In this document: positions 53,200 to 61,774 of the stretch, piece by piece
Layout: each line of letters starts with the position of its first letter
Position numbering within the stretch: the stretch's first letter is position 1
DNA from: an uncultured Eubacteriales bacterium
Lineage (GTDB): Bacteria; Bacillota; Clostridia; Christensenellales; Aristaeellaceae
Direction: 5' to 3'
Length of the DNA: 64,000 bases
Assembly (NCBI GenBank): GCA_902765305.1
Contig: CACWZI010000022.1
Coordinates: 1,883-65,882, forward strand
Translations under genes and position numbers: made by a program
The notes under the pieces: generated by a model
What the model was told of the DNA's origin: nothing
Databases searched by the model: none
What the model saw: the letters and a program-made list of their open reading frames with translations, nothing else

Positions 53200-55037
53200 G
53201 CCGTCGCCTCCCCTCCGATGTCCAGCCCCTGGGTCTGCAGCTCGTAGACGCGGCGATAGATGCCGTCCTCCCTGATCAGCGCGTCGTGGGGGCCCTGCTG
53301 GACCACCTTGCCCTTGTCCAGGACGATGACCCGGTCCGCGCCCATCAGCGTGGTGACCCGGTGGGCGATCAGTATGACGGTGGCGCCGGCGGTGTGCTCG
53401 ATCAGGGCCCGGCGGATCTTCTCGTCGGTCTGGGCGTCCACGGCGGACAGGGAGTCGTCGAAGATCATGATCGGCGTCCTGCGAATCAGCATCTGGGCGA
53501 TGGCGGCCCGCTGCTTCTGGCCGCCGGACAGCGTCACACCCCGCTCGCCCACGAAGGTGTCGTAGCCGTTTGAGAAGCGCTCGATGGCCTCGTCCAGCTG
53601 TGCGATGGCGGCCGCCTCGCGCACATGGGCCCCGGTGGCCCCCTCCCTGGCCAGGCGGATGTTCTCCTCGATCGTCCGGGAGAACAGGAAGGGCTCCTGG
53701 AGCACCAGGCCCACGTTTTGACGGAGCCACTTGACCGGCATTTTCGATATATCCTTCCCGCCGACGGTGATGCGCCCGCCCTCCGGGGGCAGCGCGTACA
53801 ACCGGTCCAGCAGCTGCACCAGCGTGGACTTGCCCGCGCCCGTGCCGCCCAGTATGCCCACGGTCTCGCCCTTGTGGATGGTGAAGCTGACGCCGTCCAG
53901 CACCTGCCGGTCCCCGTCGCCATAGCGGAAGGACACGTTCTCAAAGCAGATGTCCCCGTCCACTGGCGAAGTCTGGGCGTCGGGCGCGTCCTGCTCCCGG
54001 TCGGCGTTCATGATCATCCGTATGCGGTCGATGGCAATGCCCGCCTTGCTCATGTCGGCGATCACCCGGCCCAGCTCCCGCACCGGCCAGGTCAGCATGG
54101 CATTGTAGCTGACGAAGGCCACGTAATTGCCCGCGGACAGGCTGCCCCGCACGCAGAGCACCGCGCCCAGGGCCACCACCGTCAATATCTGCAGCCCGGA
54201 GACCAGGTCGCTGGTGCACCAGAACAGCGTGAGTATCTTCATCAGCCGCACCCACATGTCGGTATAGTGCTGGTTCTGGGTCTCAAAGCGCTTGCGCTCG
54301 TGCAGCTCCCGGCCAAAGGCCCGCACCACCCGCACGCCGGTCAGGTTTTCCTGGGCGATGGCCGAGAGCTTGCCCTCCTGGACGTCCGCCTCGTAAAACG
54401 CGCCGCCGATGTGCCGGTGGAAGATGAAAGAATAGCCCACGATGACCGGGATGAAGACAAAGGTCGCCAGCGTCAGCCCCCCGTGGATCAGGCGCATATA
54501 ATAAAGCGCCATCGCCAGCATCACAGAGATGCGCAACAGGCTGGTCAACCGCTCCGCCACGAAGGTCTTCACCGTCTCCACGTCCGAGGTGCAGCGCTGG
54601 ATGATGTCGCCGGTCTGCTGACCGCCATACCACGCGCAGGGCAGGTGCAGGATCTGCTCGAACAGCCGATCCCGCATGTTTTTTAGCAGGGTTTCCGCGC
54701 CTATGGCATTGAACAGCCGGAACAGGTACCGCGCCAGCGCGCCGCAGAGCGCCACGGCCACCACGATGCCCGCCACGACGCCCAGACGGCTGGTCACGAA
54801 GGCCGCGCCGCCCAGCCGCTCCAGCAGCCTGCCTGTCAGCGCGCCGGAGGCCTCCGGGGTCACGCCGATCAGCGCGTCCACGGTATAGCCGATGATCTTC
54901 GGGTTGACGAAGTCGATCATCGCCACCGCAAAGGTCATGACCGCGCTCAACACGAACCAGCGCGCGCTGCCCTTCAGGAAAGCGACCAGCATGCGCCAGC
55001 GGGTCGGATACCGCTCGGCGGGATTTTGGTTTTGCAT
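53196..55037 (-). CDS. ABC exporter half-transporter, degenerate-site subunit
   Basis: A 613-residue partner of the downstream gene. Six spans lie in ~30-330. Its ATPase has Walker A LGGTGAGKSTLVQLL, canonical signature LSGGQKQRAAIAQ, and Walker B IMIFDDSLSAVD, where the catalytic Glu is replaced by Asp. Together with the LSVGE signature of the other subunit this makes one hydrolysis site degenerate, as in BmrC/BmrD and TM287/288. It comes first in the operon, with promoter at 55069-55097 and GGGAG before ATG 55037. Confidence 0.93.
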   Translation of the reverse strand: MQNQNPAERYPTRWRMLVAFLKGSARWFVLSAVMTFAVAMIDFVNPKIIGYTVDALIGVTPEASGALTGRLLERLGGAAFVTSRLGVVAGIVVAVALCGALARYLFRLFNAIGAETLLKNMRDRLFEQILHLPCAWYGGQQTGDIIQRCTSDVETVKTFVAERLTSLLRISVMLAMALYYMRLIHGGLTLATFVFIPVIVGYSFIFHRHIGGAFYEADVQEGKLSAIAQENLTGVRVVRAFGRELHERKRFETQNQHYTDMWVRLMKILTLFWCTSDLVSGLQILTVVALGAVLCVRGSLSAGNYVAFVSYNAMLTWPVRELGRVIADMSKAGIAIDRIRMIMNADREQDAPDAQTSPVDGDICFENVSFRYGDGDRQVLDGVSFTIHKGETVGILGGTGAGKSTLVQLLDRLYALPPEGGRITVGGKDISKMPVKWLRQNVGLVLQEPFLFSRTIEENIRLAREGATGAHVREAAAIAQLDEAIERFSNGYDTFVGERGVTLSGGQKQRAAIAQMLIRRTPIMIFDDSLSAVDAQTDEKIRRALIEHTAGATVILIAHRVTTLMGADRVIVLDKGKVVQQGPHDALIREDGIYRRVYELQTQGLDIGGEATA

Positions 55038-55068
55038 AAGTATTGCTCCCTATGGTTTCTCTTGTTTG

Positions 55069-55097
55069 ATTATACAGAACCCGGAAGGGGAATGCAA
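55069..55097 (-). promoter_or_regulatory. Predicted promoter of the ABC exporter operon
   Basis: Minus strand TTGCAT (55092-55097), 17-nt spacer, TATAAT (55069-55074) with a preceding TG. Confidence 0.7.
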
Positions 55098-55123
55098 GGC
55101 CGGCCGATGCGTTTTCGAGAATA

Positions 55124-55151
55124 TAAAAAAGCCCCGGCCAGATGGCCGGGG
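55124..55151 (-). terminator. Rho-independent terminator of the sugar operon
   Basis: CCCCGGCCA (55132-55140) pairs with TGGCCGGGG (55143-55151). On the minus strand it is followed by CTTTTTTA. It lies beyond repeat R4, so R4 would be in the operon's 3' untranslated region. Confidence 0.85.
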
Positions 55152-55156
55152 AAATT

Positions 55157-55383
55157 CTGATTTATCGAGCTGTGCTCGATAAATCAGTATTCAGGTTTTA
55201 GGTTTTAGGGGTTAGGTTTTAGGGGTGGTGCAAATCCCTTAACGCTTCGCACGGCAGTAGTTACTACGTTTCTCGATCCTTTGAATAAAAGAAATCCGTC
55301 AGGATTTCTACCTTCTCTAACACCTAAAACCTATAACCTAAAACCTAAATACTGATTTGTCGCGCTGCGACAAATCAGTATTT
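55157..55383. repeat. Dispersed hairpin/GGTTTTA element (R4)
   Basis: End A hairpin at 55157-55187 (14-bp stem, loop TGT), GGTTTTA units with one GGGGTTA variant, GGGGTGGTGCAAATCCC, TTACTACGTTTCTCGATCC, the internal hairpin, inverted CCTAAAA units and end B hairpin at 55347-55383 (17-bp stem, loop GCT). It lies between the last gene of the sugar operon and that operon's terminator. Confidence 0.88.
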
Positions 55384-55411
55384 ACCGTTCTTCTCTCACG
55401 CTGCCGCGCCT

Positions 55412-55855
55412 CTACATGACCCCCTTCTGCAAGATGATGCAGCCGTAGGGCTGGCGTTCGCTGGTGGAGATGGTGATGTAGCCCTTCATGGCTTTCTCGT
55501 AGAACTTCGAGCGCTCGATGGTGCCGACGCAGGCCACGTCGTAGCCGTGCTTCGCCACGGTATCCTTCACGGCATCCCACACCGGATTGCTCTCAACCAC
55601 GATGCCGGAATCCGCGTCTGGCACGATGTACTGTATGGGCTGCTTCTCATATTCCACGTCCAGCGGCACCAGCTGGAGTATGGCGTCCAGCATCTGGACC
55701 GCGCCGACGCCCTTGGCCTGTATGCTGACGCCGTTGGGGCACTTGGTCACGTGGGGATAGAAGTGGTCCGCGATGACGATCAGGTCGCCGTGGCCGGTGT
55801 CGGCCAGGGCCTTCAGAAGGTCGGAACCGATGATGTCGGGGATTCCTCTGAGCAT
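55412..55855 (-). CDS. RbsD/FucU-family sugar mutarotase
   Basis: A 147-residue cytoplasmic enzyme that interconverts sugar anomers so the isomerase receives the right form. MLRGIPDIIGSDLLKALADT and GHGDLIVIADHFYP are the FucU-type opening with the catalytic His; the C-terminus TSERQPYGCIILQKGVM is also family-typical. FucU (fucose) fits better than RbsD (ribose) because of the P-x-GCIIL ending and the fucose-type isomerase in the same operon, but the sugar is not proven. AAGGAGG precedes ATG 55855. Last gene of the operon. Confidence 0.9.
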   Translation of the reverse strand: MLRGIPDIIGSDLLKALADTGHGDLIVIADHFYPHVTKCPNGVSIQAKGVGAVQMLDAILQLVPLDVEYEKQPIQYIVPDADSGIVVESNPVWDAVKDTVAKHGYDVACVGTIERSKFYEKAMKGYITISTSERQPYGCIILQKGVM

Positions 55856-55898
55856 GGTGATGATCCTCCTTCTCTGTTTTTGTTCATGTCTCGGCAGT

Positions 55899-57374
55899 CT
55901 ATACCCGCACGCGGCGCACGGCGTCCTGCCAGCCCGCGTATTTCTCGTCGCGCGCTTGCGCCGACATCTCCGGCGCGTAGGCGGTGCGCTTCAGCACATT
56001 GAACACGTTCTCCTCGTACAGCCCACAGGCGAGCCCCGCCGCCCAGGCCGCGCCGATGCCGGAGAGCTCCTCGGAATCGGGGATGCGCACCGGGATGCCC
56101 AGCATGTCGCTCTGGAACTGCATGAGATACCCGTTGCGGGTCGGGCCGCCGTCCACCCGCAGCTCGCCGATGGGCACGCCGGCACTTTCCCCCATCGCCT
56201 TCACGATGTCGGTGATCTGGTAGGCGATGCAGTCCAGCGCCGCGCGAACGACCTCGTTCTTGCCTGTGGTGCGGCTCATACCCACGATGGCAGCGCGGGC
56301 GCCGCTGTCCCAGTAGGGTGCGCCCAGGCCGGAGAAGGCCGGCACGAGGTAGCAGCTGTCGCCGGGGTTGGCCGTCCGGGCCAGCGCCTCGGTCTCCCCC
56401 GGCCCTTCGATCAGCTTCAAATCGTCCTTCAGCCAGGTGATCACCGCACCGGTGTAGTTGATGTTGCCCTCCAGCACGTAGTTCACCTTACCGCCGATCT
56501 TCCAGGCCAGGCTGGTCACCACGCCCAGGTCGCTGAACACGGGCTTTTCCCCGATGTTCATCATGATGGAGGAACCGGTGCCGTAGGTCGCCTTGGTCAT
56601 GCCGGGCCTGAGGCAGCCCTGTCCGAACAGCGCGCCGTGACTGTCCCCCAGCACGCCGCGAATGGGGATGGGTTTTGCCAGCCATCCGTCAAAGTCGGTC
56701 ACGCCGAAGTCGCCGTCGGAATCGGTAACCGTCGCCATGCAGGCGGGGTCAATGCCGAACAGCTCGAGCAGCTCTGCGTCCCAGGCCAGCGTGTTGATGT
56801 TGAAAAGCTGGGTGCGGGAGGCGTTGGAATAGTCGGTGCAGTGCCGATGGTCGGCGGACAGGTTGTAAACCAGCCAGCTGTCGATGGTGCCCACGCAGAT
56901 CTCGCCGGCCCTCGCCCGTTCGGCGACGCCCTCGACATTCTGCATGATCCAGGCCAGCTTGGCCGCCGGGAAGTAGGGCGACAGCTGAAGCCCTGTGGTC
57001 CGGCGCACCATCTCGCCATAGCCCCGCTGGGCCAGCCCCTCGCAGATCGCCGCGCCCCGGGCGCACTGCCACACGATGGCGTTGTAGACCGGCTTGCCGG
57101 TGGCGCGGTCCCAGGCCACGGAGGTCTCCCGCTGATTGCTGAGGCCCAGCGCGTCGATTTCAGACTTGTCGATGCCGGCCTTTTCCACCACGTCCCTGGC
57201 CACCTGCAGGGTATTGGCCAGGATCTCCGCCGGGTCGTGCTCCACCCAGCCCCTTTCGTCGACGATCTGCCGGTGGGGCCGGTCCGCCCGGCACAGCAGC
57301 GCCCCGCGTTCGTCGAACAGCAGCGCCTTGGTGCCCTGGGTGGACTGGTCAATACTCAGTATGTATTTGCTCAT
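55899..57374 (-). CDS. FGGY-family carbohydrate kinase, glycerol-kinase-like
   Basis: A 491-residue ATP-dependent sugar kinase. N-terminal phosphate-1 loop SIDQSTQGTKALLFD, then NQRETSVAWDRATGKPVYN, TGLQLSPYFPAAKLAWI, GDSHGALFGQGCLRPG, the adenosine-site TYGTGSSIMMN and LRVDGGPTRNGYLMQFQ. Several of these look closest to glycerol kinase. The operon, however, encodes a sugar isomerase and transketolase, so a ketose (a pentulose or deoxyketose) is a likelier substrate; this conflict is real. ATG 57374 has AAGGAG 5 nt upstream; GTG 57380 is the alternative. A 38-nt perfect palindrome separates it from the transketolase genes. Confidence 0.88.
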   Translation of the reverse strand: MSKYILSIDQSTQGTKALLFDERGALLCRADRPHRQIVDERGWVEHDPAEILANTLQVARDVVEKAGIDKSEIDALGLSNQRETSVAWDRATGKPVYNAIVWQCARGAAICEGLAQRGYGEMVRRTTGLQLSPYFPAAKLAWIMQNVEGVAERARAGEICVGTIDSWLVYNLSADHRHCTDYSNASRTQLFNINTLAWDAELLELFGIDPACMATVTDSDGDFGVTDFDGWLAKPIPIRGVLGDSHGALFGQGCLRPGMTKATYGTGSSIMMNIGEKPVFSDLGVVTSLAWKIGGKVNYVLEGNINYTGAVITWLKDDLKLIEGPGETEALARTANPGDSCYLVPAFSGLGAPYWDSGARAAIVGMSRTTGKNEVVRAALDCIAYQITDIVKAMGESAGVPIGELRVDGGPTRNGYLMQFQSDMLGIPVRIPDSEELSGIGAAWAAGLACGLYEENVFNVLKRTAYAPEMSAQARDEKYAGWQDAVRRVRV

Positions 57375-57392
57375 GTTCACTCCTTATACATA

Positions 57393-57430
57393 TCGGCATA
57401 CCGGGGAAATGCATTTCCCCGGTATGCCGA
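57393..57430. repeat. Perfect 38-nt palindrome between tkt and kinase genes
   Basis: TCGGCATACCGGGGAAAT pairs with ATTTCCCCGGTATGCCGA around a GC centre with no mismatch. No T-run follows on the minus strand. It could tune the level of the kinase message or be a mobile palindrome; no second copy was noticed in the window. Confidence 0.85.
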
Positions 57431-57434
57431 CTTT

Positions 57435-58364
57435 TTACAGATTCTCTCTGATCGTCTTCACGATCCCCTCGGCGTTCAACCCGTAGTGGTCGAACACCTC
57501 TTTCGACGTGCCGGTGATGACCGGGGCGTCGGGCAGGGCCAGGTTGATGACCTTCTTCGGGTCGTTGGCGCCGATGACCTGGCTGACCATGCTGCCCAGG
57601 CCGCCGAAGGGACTGTGCTCCTCCACGGTCACGACGACCTTCTTGCCCTTCGCGGCGGCCAGCAGGCCGTTCGCGTCCAGGGGCTTGACGCAGTACATGT
57701 CCAGCACGGTAGCGGATATGCCCTGCGCCTTCAGCAGCGCCGCCGCGTCCTTGGCGGGCCTGACCATCTCGCCGCAGGCCACGATCAGGGCGTCGCTGCC
57801 CTCGCAAACCACAGTGGCCTTGTCCATCTCGAAGGGGCAGTTGCCCTCCTCGTAGGTGTCCTCCACGGCGTTGCGGCCAGTGCGAATGTAGGCGGGCTTC
57901 TCGTCCTTCAGGAGCGCCTCGAACAGGCAGCGGGTCTGGAAGCGGTCGGAGGGCAGGTACACCCGCATGCCGGGAATGGAGGCCATGGCCGCGATGTCCT
58001 GGGCGGAGTGGTGGCTCATGCCCAGCGCGCCGTAGCTGACGCCGCCGGAAATGCCGATCAGCTTCACGTTGGTATTGGAGTAGGCGCAGTCCACCTTGGC
58101 CTGCTCGTAGGAGCGGGTGGACAGGAAGGACGCCGGGGAGGCTGCGTAGGGCTTCTTGCCCATCTTCGCCAGGCCCGCGGAGATGCCCACCAGGTCCTGC
58201 TCGGCGATGCCGACCTCGACGAACTGGTCCGGGAATTCCTTGGAGAACGGGGCCAGCGACGCGGAGCCGCGGCTGTCGCTGCACAGCACCACGATGTCCT
58301 TGTCGGTCTTGGCATGCTCGGAGAGGACTTCACAGATGATCTGACGATTCGTTATCTTGTTCAT
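57435..58364 (-). CDS. Transketolase, C-terminal subunit
   Basis: A 309-residue half-transketolase carrying the pyrimidine-binding and C-terminal domains. ITNRQIICEVLSEHAKTDKD is the typical opening; FVEVGIAEQDLVGISAGLAK holds the Glu that activates thiamine diphosphate; HHSAQDIAAMASIPGMRVYL and VEEHSPFGGLGSMVSQ are strongly family-like. It works with the N-terminal half encoded just upstream (4-nt overlap). Split transketolases are common in Archaea and Clostridia sugar operons. It would link the pathway product to central pentose-phosphate metabolism. Confidence 0.94.
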   Translation of the reverse strand: MNKITNRQIICEVLSEHAKTDKDIVVLCSDSRGSASLAPFSKEFPDQFVEVGIAEQDLVGISAGLAKMGKKPYAASPASFLSTRSYEQAKVDCAYSNTNVKLIGISGGVSYGALGMSHHSAQDIAAMASIPGMRVYLPSDRFQTRCLFEALLKDEKPAYIRTGRNAVEDTYEEGNCPFEMDKATVVCEGSDALIVACGEMVRPAKDAAALLKAQGISATVLDMYCVKPLDANGLLAAAKGKKVVVTVEEHSPFGGLGSMVSQVIGANDPKKVINLALPDAPVITGTSKEVFDHYGLNAEGIVKTIRENL

Positions 58365-59284
58365 ATTCTCGCCCCCTCCCTTTCGCTACGCTCGGTGAGG
58401 GGTTTCGCCTGCGTCTTGCTTTGCTGCGCTTGCAGGCTCAGTCCGCCCTCCGGTCGGACGCTCTGCGCTGCCTCCTCGTGTGCCTTCAGGTCCTTCATGA
58501 TCTGCTCGTATTCCTCGGCGCTGGGCACATGATGGTGCCAGCTCGCCTTGTTCTCCATGACGCTGGAGCCCTTGCCCTTGGTGGTGTTGGCGACGATCAG
58601 GGTGGGCTTGCCCTTGACGTCCTTTGCGGCATCGAAGGCCGCGTTCATGGCGTCGATGTCATTGCCGTCCACGCTGAGCACGTTCCAGCCGAAGGCCGCG
58701 AAGCGTTCCTCCACGGAATCCTGATGCATGACTTCCTCGGTGGTGCCGGAGATCTGCAGCCGGTTGCGGTCGATCACGGCGCAGAGGTTGTCCAGCTTAT
58801 ACTGGGTGGCGCTCATCGCGCCCTCCCACACGGAGCCCTCGGCCAGCTCGCCGTCGCCCATCACCACGTAGGTGCGGCTGGGGCGCTTGTCCATCTTCTG
58901 GGCCAGCGCCATGCCCACCGCCACGGGCAGCCCGTGGCCCAGGGAGCCGGAGTTCATCTCGATGCCGGGCAGCTTGTTGTTGGGATGGCCGATGAACTTG
59001 CTGCCGAACTGGCTGTACTCCCTGATGACCTGTTCGATGGGGAAAAAGCCCTTCTCGGCCAGCACCGCGTAGAGGGTCTCCACGCAGTGGCCCTTGCTCA
59101 TCACGAACATATCCCGGTTGGGATCGTCCTGGTTCTCGGGGCTGATGTTCATGGCGTGAAAGTACAGCGCGACCATGGTCTCCATCACGCTCATATCCCC
59201 GCCGATGTGCCCCGCCTTGCCCGCCATGATCATGTCGACCACGTTTTGGCGGAGCTTGTATGATAGCGCTTTCAGGTTTTGCAT
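58361..59284 (-). CDS. Transketolase, N-terminal subunit
   Basis: A 307-residue half-transketolase with the diphosphate-binding domain. AGKAGHIGGDMSVMETMVAL, MNSGSLGHGLPVAVGMALAQ and the thiamine-diphosphate motif GDGELAEGSVWEGAM...N (YVVMGDGELAEGSVWEGA) are present. The last ~30 residues (from about SVRPEGGLSLQ) are rich in Gln, Arg, Glu and Ser and go beyond the usual domain end; they may come from a small insertion near the gene junction. The start ATG lies 3 nt after the isomerase stop, with GAGGTG as ribosome site. Confidence 0.93.
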   Translation of the reverse strand: MQNLKALSYKLRQNVVDMIMAGKAGHIGGDMSVMETMVALYFHAMNISPENQDDPNRDMFVMSKGHCVETLYAVLAEKGFFPIEQVIREYSQFGSKFIGHPNNKLPGIEMNSGSLGHGLPVAVGMALAQKMDKRPSRTYVVMGDGELAEGSVWEGAMSATQYKLDNLCAVIDRNRLQISGTTEEVMHQDSVEERFAAFGWNVLSVDGNDIDAMNAAFDAAKDVKGKPTLIVANTTKGKGSSVMENKASWHHHVPSAEEYEQIMKDLKAHEEAAQSVRPEGGLSLQAQQSKTQAKPLTERSEREGARI

Positions 59285-59287
59285 GTT

Positions 59288-60712
59288 TTACACCTCGTCA
59301 AACACAACGTCTTCTCCGTGCAGGTAAGCGAGAACCTTGTCCTCGATGGGATCGTACAGGTCGGGCTTCACGCCGATGTACTTGCAGGCCTCGTAGACCA
59401 CCGGCACCACGTCGCCGTGGATGGCCGCCACGTGGTGGATGTAGGGGCCCTCGACCACCTTCGCCTCCAGGCGCTTGAGGTTGTTGACCTCCACCCACAC
59501 ATAGGTGCCGCGGGTCCAGGGGCCGTCGATGCCACGGGCGTGGCCCAGCAGGATCGAATACTCGCCGTCGTCGCCGTCGAAGCGCACCAGGCTCATGGGG
59601 CCGTGCTTGGCCTCGGCGGACACCGCGCCGTTCTGGGGGAAGGCCACCGGCACGCAGATGCTGGGCTTTTCCTTCGCAACGCTGATCGGCCAGGGGCCAC
59701 AGTGCTGCAGCAGCTCGCCGTTGTCGTTGTCCGGGTGGCGCACGGTCCAGTCGCTGAACATGACCCGGCGCTCGCCCATGGCGGCCGCCTCGGCGATCAG
59801 CTGGGAGATCGCGCCGTGGATGTCGGTCTCGCAGATCACCGGGATGCCCTCTTCGTTGAGCAGCGCGTTGGCGGCGCAGGGCATGATGTGAATCTCGTCC
59901 TGCAGCGCGTTCCAGCACTGTATGGCGATGGCGTTGCAGCCATACTTCGTGGCCAGGCTCTTCATGGCCACCTTCAGCGCGGCGACCTCGGTAAGGCCCG
60001 CCTCGTCGATGGAACAAGTCATGTTCTCGTGACAGTAATCGACGACCTTCTGGACCTCGGTCTTTTCTTCCTTCCACTTGCGCATCTCAGCATACAGCTC
60101 GGGCAGCGGGATGGGGGCCAGCTGGATGTTGAACTTCTCCAGCAGCTCGCCCTCGTTGCACATGGTGCTCCAGAAGTCGAAGGGACGCGGCCCGATCTGC
60201 AGGATGCGGGTAGACCTAAACACCTTGACCACGTTGCACACGGCCAGGAAGTCGCGGATGCCCCGCTCGAACTCCGGGTCCTCCAGGTTGCAGTTGTTCA
60301 TGTAGGTGAAGGGCACCTTGAAGCGGCGCAGCACCTTGCCGGTGGCGAACAGGCCGCACTGGCTGTCGCGCAGCCGCATGCCCTTCTCGTCCGGGCGCTC
60401 GTCCCGGGGGCCCCACAGCAGCACCGGCACGCCCAGGGCCTTGGCCAGGCGGGCGCACTCGTACTCGGTGCCGAAATTCGCGTGGGGTATGAACAGGCCG
60501 TCCACCTTTTCACGCTTGAACTTCTCGATGATCTTCTCCAGGCCCGCATCGTCGAACAGCAGGCCCTCGTCGTTCACGTCGTCGATGTCCACGAAGTCGA
60601 TTTTCAGTTCCCGCAGCCGGTTCGCGGTCAGCTTGCGGTATTCCAGCGCGGCCGGCGCGCTGAATATGGCGCGCCGCGTCGGCGCATAGCCCAATTTGAT
60701 ATTTGCAGCCAT
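59288..60712 (-). CDS. L-fucose/L-arabinose isomerase-family protein
   Basis: A 474-residue cytoplasmic aldose-ketose isomerase-like protein. The N-terminal two-thirds show alternating strands and helices (KVDGLFIPHANFGTEYECAR, VPVLLWGPRDERPDEKG). Likely metal-site residues lie in CWNALQDEIHIMPC and ICETDIHGAISQL, and the C-terminal barrel-like domain has HIDGPW-like HARGIDGPWTRGTYVW and HHVAAIHGD. This is the pattern of the fucose-isomerase C-terminal superfamily, which also includes enzymes for sulfoquinovose, xylulose and branched sugars. It is shorter than E. coli FucI (~590). The substrate must be worked out from the operon. Confidence 0.82.
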   Translation of the reverse strand: MAANIKLGYAPTRRAIFSAPAALEYRKLTANRLRELKIDFVDIDDVNDEGLLFDDAGLEKIIEKFKREKVDGLFIPHANFGTEYECARLAKALGVPVLLWGPRDERPDEKGMRLRDSQCGLFATGKVLRRFKVPFTYMNNCNLEDPEFERGIRDFLAVCNVVKVFRSTRILQIGPRPFDFWSTMCNEGELLEKFNIQLAPIPLPELYAEMRKWKEEKTEVQKVVDYCHENMTCSIDEAGLTEVAALKVAMKSLATKYGCNAIAIQCWNALQDEIHIMPCAANALLNEEGIPVICETDIHGAISQLIAEAAAMGERRVMFSDWTVRHPDNDNGELLQHCGPWPISVAKEKPSICVPVAFPQNGAVSAEAKHGPMSLVRFDGDDGEYSILLGHARGIDGPWTRGTYVWVEVNNLKRLEAKVVEGPYIHHVAAIHGDVVPVVYEACKYIGVKPDLYDPIEDKVLAYLHGEDVVFDEV

Positions 60713-60727
60713 GATATTATTCCTTTC

Positions 60728-61762
60728 TTATTTGGCCTCATTCCGCGCCTGCAGCGCCATCTTGGCCTGCAAATTGCGCTGGGTCTGGTCGATGACGACG
60801 GCGAGTATGATCACGACGCCGCGGATGATCTTCTGCCAGAACTCGGAAACGCCGCACATGGTCATGCCGTCGTTGATGACGCCGATGACGAACGCGCCGA
60901 CGATGGTGCCCACGATGGTGCCGGAGCCGCCGGCCATGGACGTGCCGCCCAGGACGGTGGCCGCGATGGCGTTCATCTCCCAGCCGTCGCCGGAGGCGGG
61001 ATGCGCAGCGGACAGCTGCGCGGTGTTGATCAGGCCGATCCACGCGGCGCAGAAGCCGGAGATGATGTAGACCAGTATCTTCACCCGGTCGGCCTTGATG
61101 CCCGACAGCTTGGCGGACTTCTCGTTGCCGCCCACGGCCAGTATGTGCCAGCCGATGTGGGTGCGCTTGAGCAGCACCGCCGCCAGTATGGCCAGCACCG
61201 CGAACACGTACACGCCCGCGGGGATGTTCAGCCAGTTGGTGCCCAGCGCCTTCAGGCCCACGTTGCCCAGGCCCTCATAGCCGGAGATCTTCGAGAACGT
61301 CGCGCCGTTGGAGCGCAGGTTCGCCAGGCCCCGGCAGATGTACATGGTGCCCAGCGTTGCGATGAAGGCCGCCACGTTCAGCTTAGTGATGATCAGGCCG
61401 TTGATCAGGCCGATCAGGCAGCCCACCAGCAGCATCAGCACGATGACGGCGGGCACGGTGAAGTAGATGGTCTTGCCGCCGATGGTCAGGCCCTCCTGGA
61501 TCAGGCCGCCGGCCAGCATGCCCGTCAGGCCCACCACCGAGCCCACGGAAAGGTCGATGCCGCCGGTGATGATGACGAAGGTCATGCCCAGGGCCAGTAT
61601 GCCGTACAGCGCCACGTGCTTGGCGACCATCGTCAGCGTGCTGGGCTGCAGGAAGGAAGACGACGCAAAGCTGAAGAAGATGACCAGTATGATCAGCACG
61701 ATGAAGGTACGGCCCTTCAACAGGGTCATCAACAGCTGGTTGTTGTTCTTTTTCATATTCAT
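60728..61762 (-). CDS. Ribose-type ABC sugar transporter permease (RbsC-like)
   Basis: A 344-residue permease with about ten spans. VIITGGIDLSVGSVVGLTGM is the signature of the RbsC/XylH/AraH class, and GGTSMAGGSGTIVGTIVGA followed by VINDGMTMCGV is the conserved C-terminal block. It pairs with the ATPase gene 12 nt upstream. ATG 61762 (or 61756) with GGAG just before. Part of the pentose/deoxyhexose operon. Confidence 0.95.
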   Translation of the reverse strand: MNMKKNNNQLLMTLLKGRTFIVLIILVIFFSFASSSFLQPSTLTMVAKHVALYGILALGMTFVIITGGIDLSVGSVVGLTGMLAGGLIQEGLTIGGKTIYFTVPAVIVLMLLVGCLIGLINGLIITKLNVAAFIATLGTMYICRGLANLRSNGATFSKISGYEGLGNVGLKALGTNWLNIPAGVYVFAVLAILAAVLLKRTHIGWHILAVGGNEKSAKLSGIKADRVKILVYIISGFCAAWIGLINTAQLSAAHPASGDGWEMNAIAATVLGGTSMAGGSGTIVGTIVGAFVIGVINDGMTMCGVSEFWQKIIRGVVIILAVVIDQTQRNLQAKMALQARNEAK

Positions 61763-61774
61763 ACCACTCCTGTC

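Noticed and set aside
53200..53730. N-terminal extension of the second ABC exporter gene
   Set aside because: It is out of frame with the upstream exporter gene and overlaps its ATPase domain; ATG 53199 with an ATGA overlap is the natural start.
55773..58532. A 919-residue plus-strand frame
   Set aside because: Antisense to the FGGY kinase and transketolase genes; no ribosome site and shadow-like composition.
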